Source of the DNA: Deinococcus betulae
GTDB lineage: Bacteria; Deinococcota; Deinococci; Deinococcales; Deinococcaceae
DNA length: 26,514 nt
Assembly (NCBI RefSeq): GCF_020166395.1
Contig: NZ_JAIQXU010000045.1
Span: forward strand, 1-26,514
Reading direction: 5' to 3'
Positions 19,158-26,514 of the stretch are shown one piece after another (position 1 is the first letter of the stretch; each line of letters begins with the position of its first letter). The notes under the pieces are model-generated. The model ran no database searches. It was not told where the DNA came from and saw only the letters and a program-made list of their open reading frames with translations. The position numbers and the translations under genes are program-made.

Positions 19158-19727
19158 ATGACCCTGCCCGGCTTGGCCACCACCCTCAAGGATGACCGCG
19201 CCTGCGAGATCGTCACGTTGGGCCGTTCTCCCCTGACACCGCTGATAGCCGCGCTGGTAGATAGGCTGACCTACGCCCGACTGACCACGCTGCAGGCCGC
19301 AGCCGGCATGACCCAGGCTGAACTGGACGCGGTGCCCCCAGGCCTCACCAATTCGGTGGGCATGCTGCTGGCGCACCTGGCGGCGGTTCACCGGATCTAC
19401 CAGACCATGACCTTTGAGGGCCACGACCCTTACGACGACGAGGCCTTTGCCGCCCACCGCCCTGCCCTGGACCTGGGCGAAGCCGCGCAGCTCAGCGTGC
19501 GCGGCCACGACCTCGCGTGGTACGAGGCCGACCTGGAGGCGACCCTGACCGACACCCTGCGCCAGCTAGCCGCCAGGGACGATGCCTGGCTCTCTGAGCC
19601 TGTGCCCGCCGACCCCCGCATGAACCACCACTGGGCCTGGTTTCACGTCATGGAAGATGAGGTCAGCCACCGGGGCCAGATTCGGCTGATTCGCCGCTTG
19701 CTGCGCGGCCAGGACGCTCAGCCATGA
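19158..19727 (+). CDS. DinB-fold (DUF664-like) protein
   Basis: A 189-residue protein with the four-helix DinB/YfiT-like fold. Candidate metal-binding histidines lie in LLAHLAAVHRIYQ (helix 2) and in FHVMEDEVSHRGQIRLIRRLL (last helix, the most typical family block). Members are metal-dependent, often thiol-dependent enzymes (bacillithiol or mycothiol transferases) or of unknown function; the Deinococcus lineage is expanded in this family. Specific role unknown. Its stop overlaps the ATG of the alpha/beta hydrolase by 4 nt. Confidence 0.85.
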   Translation: MTLPGLATTLKDDRACEIVTLGRSPLTPLIAALVDRLTYARLTTLQAAAGMTQAELDAVPPGLTNSVGMLLAHLAAVHRIYQTMTFEGHDPYDDEAFAAHRPALDLGEAAQLSVRGHDLAWYEADLEATLTDTLRQLAARDDAWLSEPVPADPRMNHHWAWFHVMEDEVSHRGQIRLIRRLLRGQDAQP

Positions 19728-20479
19728 CCGATCCCCACGCCACGCCCACCGCTGCGGGGAAGCCCTACCAGATAGAGCGGCGCGTCCTCGCCGGGGTGCC
19801 CTGTCTGGTCGAGCGGCCCCCCGAAGGCCAGCCCACCCGCGCCCTGTGCGTGGTCTATCACGGCGCCTGGGCCACCAAGGAAGGCAAGCTGGGCGTTTAC
19901 AGCGCCCTCACGGCGGCGGGGGTGGCGGCTATGCTGCCCGACAGCGCCCTGCACGGCGAGCGTCTGGGCGAGACCCCACCCGGCCTGAACCCCCGCGAGT
20001 ACGTCTGGGACAGCGTGCGCCGCACAGTGGCCGAAGCTCCGGCGCTGCTGGACGCGGCGCAGGCGACCTATGGCCCCGTGCCCGTCTGGGTGGTCGGCTC
20101 TAGCATGGGCGGCTACGTGGCGCAGACCCTGGGCCGCCTGGAACAGAGGGTGGCAAAGGTCGCGGCCCTGATCACGTCCGGTGTCTGGCAAGAGCCTGAA
20201 GTGCGGCGCCCCGAAACGCAGGCCTTCTTGGAAGCCCACCGCCCCCTGACCCATGCGGGCGACCTGGCCCCAAAGCCGCTGCTCCTGGCCAGCGGCGAGG
20301 CCGACCCGACCTTTCCGCTGGCGGCGCACCACGAACCGACCGCGCAGGCCTACCGGGCCGCCTATGCCCAAGTCGGGCAGCCCCAGCACTTTCAGGCGCG
20401 CACCTACCCTGGGGTGGCCCACTACACCAGCCAGCGAATGCGCGACGATGTGGTGAGGTTTCTGCTGGATGAAGTGTGA
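19724..20479 (+). CDS. alpha/beta hydrolase (prolyl oligopeptidase/esterase-like)
   Basis: A 251-residue cytoplasmic protein without a signal peptide. The nucleophile elbow is VVGSSMGGY (S127), the acid is probably D194 (SGEADPTFP) and the histidine H233 (YPGVAHYTS), giving an intact triad. The YHGAWATKEGK segment near 45-54 would provide the oxyanion hole. Best described as a serine esterase or dienelactone-hydrolase-like enzyme with unknown substrate. It is translationally coupled to the DinB-like protein (ATGA overlap), so the two may act together. Confidence 0.85.
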   Translation: MTDPHATPTAAGKPYQIERRVLAGVPCLVERPPEGQPTRALCVVYHGAWATKEGKLGVYSALTAAGVAAMLPDSALHGERLGETPPGLNPREYVWDSVRRTVAEAPALLDAAQATYGPVPVWVVGSSMGGYVAQTLGRLEQRVAKVAALITSGVWQEPEVRRPETQAFLEAHRPLTHAGDLAPKPLLLASGEADPTFPLAAHHEPTAQAYRAAYAQVGQPQHFQARTYPGVAHYTSQRMRDDVVRFLLDEV

Positions 20480-20599
20480 CCGCTGGTGGTCCTCCGTGGC
20501 ATTGAGGGTGAGAAAGCCTCGTCACTGCCACTTCAATTGCTGCTGAGCTGTCAAGACTCGCGCTGTTCTCCCCAGCCATCCTGGGGGCTAGACCTATTC

Positions 20600-20755
20600 A
20601 TACGGATTCCGTTTGTTTCGTTAACAAATCGGGAAAACGCCGATTTGCCAACTCCACGTCCGGAACCCGTTGTTCTCCTTCTAGCTCTGCTGCGCAGCTT
20701 TGCAAGTCCGCTCGGATTTCATCGTTTTTGCAAACGATTCAATCGGAGTCCGTAT
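20600..20755 (-). repeat. ~156 bp intergenic repeat, copy 2, with imperfect terminal inverted repeats
   Basis: The two ends are inverted versions of each other: plus strand from 20600 reads ATACGGATTCCGTTTGTTTC, and minus strand from 20755 reads ATACGGACTCCGATTGAATC (16 of 20 identical). Internal hairpins AAATCGG/CCGATTT (20626-20646) and ATCGTTT/AAACGAT (20721-20738) lie near each end. The stretch is visibly more AT-rich than its surroundings and has no coding frame. No clear target-site duplication is seen. It matches 2885-3041 in opposite orientation. Confidence 0.75.
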
Positions 20756-20837
20756 CAGTGGAACTGGGTGCTGATCGGACAGACCCGAAATCACCCCCTA
20801 AACCGAGCGGCGCAAGTGACCGCCACAGCCAGCAGAA

Positions 20838-20858
20838 AGCCAGCGCTCACCGCTGGCT
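20838..20858 (-). terminator. ftsY: probable terminator of ftsY
   Basis: AGCCAGCG/CGCTGGCT form a perfect 8-bp stem with a 5-nt loop, about 20 nt after the ftsY stop on the minus strand, followed by TTTCTG. The U-tract is short, so efficiency is uncertain. Confidence 0.6.
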
Positions 20859-20879
20859 CGCTGACCTGCCTTCCGCTGT

Positions 20880-21836
20880 TTACTCGCGCGGGATGTTCAC
20901 ATCGAACAGGGCGCGTACAAATTCACGGCTGTCGAAGGGTTGCAGGTCGTCGGCACCCTCCCCCACCCCAATAAATTTGATGGGCACGCCCAGCTCCCGC
21001 ACAATCGGCACCAGAATGCCGCCCTTGGCCGTGCCGTCGAGCTTGGTGACAATCACGCCGGTCAGGGGCGTGGCCTCGTGGAACTTCTTGGCCTGTTGCA
21101 GCCCGTTCTGGCCCGTCACGGCGTCCAGCACCAGCCAGACCTCGGCGGGTTCGTTCGGGTCGGCCTTGTCAATCACGCGGCGGACCTTTTTCAGCTCTTC
21201 CATCAGGTTGTGCTTGTTGTGAAGGCGCCCGGCGGTATCCACGAACAGCAGGTCCGTGCCGCGCGCCACGCGGGCGCTGGCGCCGTCAAAGGCCACAGCA
21301 GCCGGGTCGCCGCCGTCCACGCCCTGCACCACTGGAATGCCCAGGCGCTCGCCCCAGACGCCCAGCTGCGCACCTGCCGCCGCGCGGAAGGTATCGCCAG
21401 CGGCGAACATCACGCTCTTGCCCCGACCCCGGTAATACTGGCCCAGCTTGGCAATCGTGGTGGTTTTGCCCACGCCGTTGACGCCAATCACCATGACCAC
21501 ATGGCCCTTGGGGTCCACGCTGCTGCGCCGGGCGTCGGGGGTAAAGCCCAGCTTGCGAAACTCCGCGCGGCGGCTGTCGGGTTCCAGTTGCAGGGTCAGG
21601 GCGTCCATTAGGGCCTGCTGCAGGTTCTTGCCCTCGCTGGCGCGGATGTCTTCCAGGATTTCCTCGGTGGCGGCGCGGCCCACGTCAGCGGCAATCAGGG
21701 CGTATTCCAGGTCCTCAATGGTTTCCAGGCGGCCGGTAAAAACGTCGCGCACATCGGTGCCCAGAAAGCCGGCGGTGTCGTTGATTTGTTTGCGGGTCTT
21801 GCTCAGGCCGTCGCGCAGCCGCTCCAACCAGCTCAT
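20880..21836 (-). CDS. ftsY: signal recognition particle receptor FtsY
   Basis: FtsY is the membrane-associated SRP GTPase that docks SRP-ribosome complexes at the Sec translocon. The 318-residue protein has the N domain (about 1-100), then the G domain: P-loop VIGVNGVGKTTTIAK (116-130), the DTFRAAA insertion-box element, LLFVDTAGRLHNK, the specificity motif TKLDG and the closing GVGEGADDLQPFD. It lacks the long acidic A domain of E. coli FtsY, as in many bacteria. The ATG overlaps the stop of a 13-codon mini-ORF (ATGA); there is no SD, and the nearest -10 box precedes the mini-ORF. Confidence 0.95.
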   Translation of the reverse strand: MSWLERLRDGLSKTRKQINDTAGFLGTDVRDVFTGRLETIEDLEYALIAADVGRAATEEILEDIRASEGKNLQQALMDALTLQLEPDSRRAEFRKLGFTPDARRSSVDPKGHVVMVIGVNGVGKTTTIAKLGQYYRGRGKSVMFAAGDTFRAAAGAQLGVWGERLGIPVVQGVDGGDPAAVAFDGASARVARGTDLLFVDTAGRLHNKHNLMEELKKVRRVIDKADPNEPAEVWLVLDAVTGQNGLQQAKKFHEATPLTGVIVTKLDGTAKGGILVPIVRELGVPIKFIGVGEGADDLQPFDSREFVRALFDVNIPRE

Positions 21837-21874
21837 ACGCAGGCTCCGGGCTGGCGGGACAACAGGGTCATCAT
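21833..21874 (-). CDS. candidate leaderless mini-ORF upstream of ftsY
   Basis: Thirteen codons (MMTLLSRQPGACV). The first ATG lies 6 nt after TATGGT (21881-21886), and the TGA overlaps the ftsY ATG by 4 nt. ftsY has no SD, so ribosomes may initiate leaderlessly on the mini-ORF and reach ftsY by termination-reinitiation. This is the cleanest of four such cases in the window. Confidence 0.45.
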   Translation of the reverse strand: MMTLLSRQPGACV

Positions 21875-21880
21875 GGCTTC

Positions 21881-21886
21881 ACCATA
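21881..21886 (-). promoter_or_regulatory. -10 box (TATGGT) for mini-ORF/ftsY
   Basis: TATGGT on the minus strand lies just after the end of the glutaredoxin-like gene (21904) and 6 nt before the mini-ORF ATG. It gives ftsY a promoter separate from the kinase unit. Confidence 0.5.
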
Positions 21887-21903
21887 GCGCCCAGGGCCAG
21901 GCA

Positions 21904-22161
21904 TTATGACCGCCCCGCCGCCTCCCGCAGCAGCAGCACCTTCACCTGGCTCAGGCGGCCCCGGCTGAAGGCCCCCTTGCCCAGCACCCGCTCTCCGCAC
22001 GCCAGGACCGGCACGTCGTCGCCGTAGCGGGCGCGCAGGTCAGGGTCAGCGTCCACATTCACCCACTCGTAACGGAAGTTCAGGGCGTCCAGATGGGCCC
22101 CGGCCTGCTCACACAGGTGGCAGCCGGGGCGGTGGTACAGGGTCAGCAGAGGCAGAGCCAC
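21904..22161 (-). CDS. glutaredoxin-like thioredoxin-fold protein
   Basis: An 85-residue protein of the glutaredoxin-like DUF836 type: LTLYHRPGCHLCEQA, with redox pair C14-x-x-C17, and the cis-proline region DDVPVLACGERVLGKG. It probably acts as a small dithiol oxidoreductase; partner unknown. The start is GTG, 3 nt after the stop of the kinase gene, so it is very likely the second gene of that unit. Whether its redox activity relates to the kinase is unknown. Confidence 0.83.
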   Translation of the reverse strand: MALPLLTLYHRPGCHLCEQAGAHLDALNFRYEWVNVDADPDLRARYGDDVPVLACGERVLGKGAFSRGRLSQVKVLLLREAAGRS

Positions 22162-22164
22162 AGC

Positions 22165-24248
<2,084 letters not shown>

Positions 24249-24252
<4 letters not shown>

Positions 24253-24293
24253 GCCGCGCCGCCCGGCTCAAGAGAAAGAGGGGTCGGCTTCAT
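24249..24293 (-). CDS. candidate leaderless mini-ORF upstream of kinase
   Basis: Fourteen codons (MKPTPLSLEPGGAA). The ATG is 8 nt after TATAAC (24302-24307), the closest match to a consensus -10 in the window, and the TGA overlaps the kinase GTG by 4 nt (GTGA). There is no SD before the kinase. Confidence 0.4.
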
Positions 24294-24301
24294 GATTCCT
24301 A

Positions 24302-24307
24302 GTTATA
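24302..24307 (-). promoter_or_regulatory. -10 box (TATAAC) for mini-ORF/kinase/glutaredoxin unit
   Basis: TATAAC on the minus strand, 8 nt before the mini-ORF ATG at 24293. It differs from the others in ending in C rather than T. No -35 is evident. Confidence 0.45.
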
Positions 24308-24432
24308 CAAAACAGAACTTGCGCCGCCCTTACAGGCGAGCAAATCTAGGCGTCTGCCTCCCTGGTCCCTCCAGCGGGCAGTCACCCCGTCTGGTGTACG
24401 GCAAGGGCAGGGCTTCGGGGCATACTGTGGGC

Positions 24433-24597
24433 ATGACCGCGCCTGCTGTGGCCACTTGCCCTCTGGTTCAGGGGTCGGCGCGGCCCTTCACCGGCTGGGG
24501 AGGCCGCCTGCACATGGGTTACCGCCACTTTCTTCCTGCTGTTTTCTTCTGCTCGTTGGCGTGTAGGGTCGGCTGTGCGGCGCCAGAGGCCGCGTGA
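24433..24597 (+). CDS. possible 54-residue ORF upstream of the large unknown gene
   Basis: This frame begins with ATG 4 nt after a TACTGT hexamer and ends in a TGA that overlaps the GTG at 24594. Its second half (from M28) is hydrophobic, FLPAVFFCSLAC. It may be a coupled leader ORF or small gene. Against it, another TAGGGT box and an SD for the main gene lie inside it, so it may be chance. Confidence 0.22.
   Translation: MTAPAVATCPLVQGSARPFTGWGGRLHMGYRHFLPAVFFCSLACRVGCAAPEAA
24564..24569 (+). promoter_or_regulatory. -10 box (TAGGGT) for the large unknown gene
   Basis: TAGGGT, 27 nt upstream of the ATG at 24597. A transcript starting about 24576 would have a short leader that includes AGAGG (24585-24589), 7 nt from that ATG. 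Confidence 0.4.
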
Positions 24598-26396
24598 TGC
24601 CGTACTGGGCCGAACTGGTTGAGCTCTTTGAATACAAGGTCACCGATGTGCTGGAGGGCCGGGTGCCGCGCGGGGGCCGGCGCTCCCTGACCGAGCTGCG
24701 CGAGGAGTTGCTGGGCGCTCCCCTGGAACCCGCCCTGCTGCGGCGGGTCATGGAAAGTGACCGGATGTTCCGGGGACAGCAGGGAGGCCAAGCACCCCTG
24801 CCCCACCGGGGCCGCCCCGCCCCTCTGCCTCACGCGGCCTGGGAGGCACCCGCCACCGCCGACTCAGACGAAACACGCGCCTGGGAAGAACTGCACACCC
24901 TGCTATGGCACCACCGCGCCGCCCGCACCCTGCAGGAGCTGGCCGGGCACTGGCAGCGCGACGCCACGTTGCAGCGCCTGCGGGTGTTGTACACCGTCGT
25001 AGAAAATGCCGAGCGGGCCGTGGGGCCGGGGTACAAGCCCGTGCCGGTGCCCGCTGCCAACGACCCCCTGATGGACCTGCACGACCCCGAGGTCAACCAG
25101 GCCATTGCGGGCGCCCTGAGCACCCTGCTGCTGACCGAGGCGGGCCGCAGTCAGGTGCGCACCGCCCTGTCTGAGGTGCAGGCCGAGCCGTTTCCGCGCC
25201 ACCCCGACGAGGACGTGCTGGCCGCCCGGCTGGCCGCCGCCGAGCGCGAGCCGATGGCCCCCGAAGCCAGAGAGCGCCTGATCGTGGCCCTGAAGGCCGA
25301 GTATCCCCTGCCGCGCGACCCGCGCGAGCGCTCGGTCATCCGTGTGGCGGCGCGTGAGGTTGCCGATCAGCTGGAGCCGCTGCTGGACAGTGCTCCCAGC
25401 CGCACCCTGGGGGCGGTGCCGCACGGCAGCGTGCTGTACGCGCAGCATCCCGCCAGCGCCATGCGCGTGCCTGATGACGGCGCCGACCGGCTGATTATCC
25501 ATCTGCGCGGCGCCCAGGCAGCCCGCTGGCGCGGTCTGGAACTGCGCTGGCAGCCTATTGGCCCCAACTGGCAACTTCAGGTGGACGGCCAGGTCACGCT
25601 GCTGCGCCCTGGCCTGAGTCCCGCCGACCGCACCCAGACCGTGGCGCTGCCCGGCACACACCTGCGCCTCTTTGTCAGCGGCGCCTACCTGATGCTGCAC
25701 ATCGACAGTCAGGCGGCGGTCGAACTGGGCCGCCGGGCGTCGCTGGCTCGCGCGGTTTCGCTGCTGCTGGACAGCCAGGAACAGTTTGCGTACCTGCGCC
25801 TGGCCCGCGCCGCTGCCGGCCTGCTGCGCGGCGGCCCCTTGCAGCTGGACAGCCTGGGACCAGACAGCGCCCGCAAATACCACGCCGCCACGCCGGACGT
25901 GCTGCTGGCCTTTGCCCGCAAAGGGGTAGACAACCTCTCTGCCCGCCTGGGACGCACAGCCCCGGAGCAGGCCGCCGGGGCGTTTCAGGAGGCCGCCGCC
26001 GCCCTGGGGCTCCACCCCCGCGCCGCCGAGCGGCTCCACGGCGCGCTGCACGCCGCGCTGCACCGCCCCGAGCCGCTGCCCGAGCCGCGTCAGGGCGAGC
26101 GATTCACGCTGACCGACGAGGGCTTTCTCAGTGTCCAGCTGACCGATGACCCCCTCACCCTGGAAGCTGGGCCGCGCGGCGTCACCCTGCGCTACGACTA
26201 CAAGGGCGAACTGGTGGCGGTGCTGCCGGGCCTGGCCCCCATGATTCTGCACGACCTCCTAGTGGTGCGCGTGCCGGACCTGCACCTGCTGCTGGTGCGC
26301 CACGGCACCTGGCTGGCCGCCACTGTGGGCCGCGACGAGCCGGTGCCCACCCTGCGCCTGGCCGAGCTGGAAACCGGGGACATCACTGCGCACTGA
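24597..26396 (+). CDS. large protein of unknown function, divergent from kinase
   Basis: A 599-residue soluble protein not recognised as any family. No signal peptide or membrane segment is visible. Residues 1-140 look helical (WAELVELFEYKVTDVLEG; the EELHTLLWHHRAARTLQELAGHW stretch); 60-85 is a Pro/Arg linker. A beta-rich middle (about 270-375, with WRGLELRWQPIGPNWQLQVDG) suggests a sandwich-like domain. A helical stretch follows (about 380-490), and a second beta-rich segment closes the protein (LTLEAGPRGVTLRYDYKGELVAVLPGLAP). The ATG is supported by AGAGG 7 nt upstream; GTG 24594 is the alternative. It shares a 344 bp intergenic region with the kinase, so it may be a substrate or partner; this is inference only. 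Confidence 0.75.
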   Translation: MPYWAELVELFEYKVTDVLEGRVPRGGRRSLTELREELLGAPLEPALLRRVMESDRMFRGQQGGQAPLPHRGRPAPLPHAAWEAPATADSDETRAWEELHTLLWHHRAARTLQELAGHWQRDATLQRLRVLYTVVENAERAVGPGYKPVPVPAANDPLMDLHDPEVNQAIAGALSTLLLTEAGRSQVRTALSEVQAEPFPRHPDEDVLAARLAAAEREPMAPEARERLIVALKAEYPLPRDPRERSVIRVAAREVADQLEPLLDSAPSRTLGAVPHGSVLYAQHPASAMRVPDDGADRLIIHLRGAQAARWRGLELRWQPIGPNWQLQVDGQVTLLRPGLSPADRTQTVALPGTHLRLFVSGAYLMLHIDSQAAVELGRRASLARAVSLLLDSQEQFAYLRLARAAAGLLRGGPLQLDSLGPDSARKYHAATPDVLLAFARKGVDNLSARLGRTAPEQAAGAFQEAAAALGLHPRAAERLHGALHAALHRPEPLPEPRQGERFTLTDEGFLSVQLTDDPLTLEAGPRGVTLRYDYKGELVAVLPGLAPMILHDLLVVRVPDLHLLLVRHGTWLAATVGRDEPVPTLRLAELETGDITAH

Positions 26397-26514
26397 GAGG
26401 AGCTTTGCACCGTCTTGTTTTGATGACAGACAAACGCTGGCCTTCAGGTCATTCAGGGGCTCCGTTCCGTGCCGCTTTGAATTCGCTGACCTCAGAGCCA
26501 CTGTGAGATCAATC
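26397..26514. other. 118 bp downstream of the last gene, nothing recognised
   Basis: I see no gene, no hairpin followed by a U-tract and no repeat match here. The window ends before the next feature can be judged. Confidence 0.4.

Overview
The window looks like chromosomal DNA of a Deinococcus-type bacterium. It is GC-rich, and many coding regions are preceded by a TAnnnT -10 hexamer only 5-9 nt upstream of an ATG/GTG start with no Shine-Dalgarno (SD) sequence, the layout known for the abundant leaderless mRNAs of Deinococcus. A membrane-anchored Ser/Thr kinase with a C-terminal propeller and dispersed small intergenic repeats fit the same assignment. No rRNA, tRNA, complete insertion sequence, prophage or CRISPR array was seen.

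Left part (1-7600): a small RNHCP zinc-finger protein behind a 4-TM protein (both minus); a MOSC-domain protein convergent with msrA across a strong bidirectional hairpin terminator; a TauE/SafE (TSUP) transporter divergent from tyrA (prephenate dehydrogenase with ACT domain); an acyltransferase-3 membrane protein; and a secreted alpha/beta hydrolase. A ~157 bp repeat (2885-3041) abuts the TSUP stop codon.

Middle (7600-16140): a secreted protein of unknown function, a B12-binding radical SAM protein, a Panacea (SocA/DUF4065) gene followed 10 nt later by a two-TM protein (candidate toxin-antitoxin pair), a membrane protein/methyltransferase pair joined by an ATGA overlap, and the complete de novo quinolinate/NAD pathway nadB-nadC-nadA.

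Right part (16140-26514): a small membrane protein, icd (isocitrate dehydrogenase), a small hydrophilic LEA/CsbD-like stress protein with a structured upstream region and a clear terminator, an unusual histidine-phosphatase-like protein, a DinB-fold protein overlapping an alpha/beta hydrolase, a second ~156 bp repeat copy (20600-20755), ftsY, a glutaredoxin-like protein, the kinase, and divergently a ~600-residue protein of unknown function.

The most unusual observations concern expression signals and repeats. Genes sort into leaderless, SD-led, and a third class (113-aa membrane protein, nadC, ftsY, kinase) in which the promoter sits just before a 13-16 codon mini-ORF whose stop overlaps the start region of the main gene. 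Two diverged copies of a ~156 bp element with imperfect inverted termini, and a 17-nt motif next to unrelated hairpins in two other intergenic regions, are further structures not explained by the genes.
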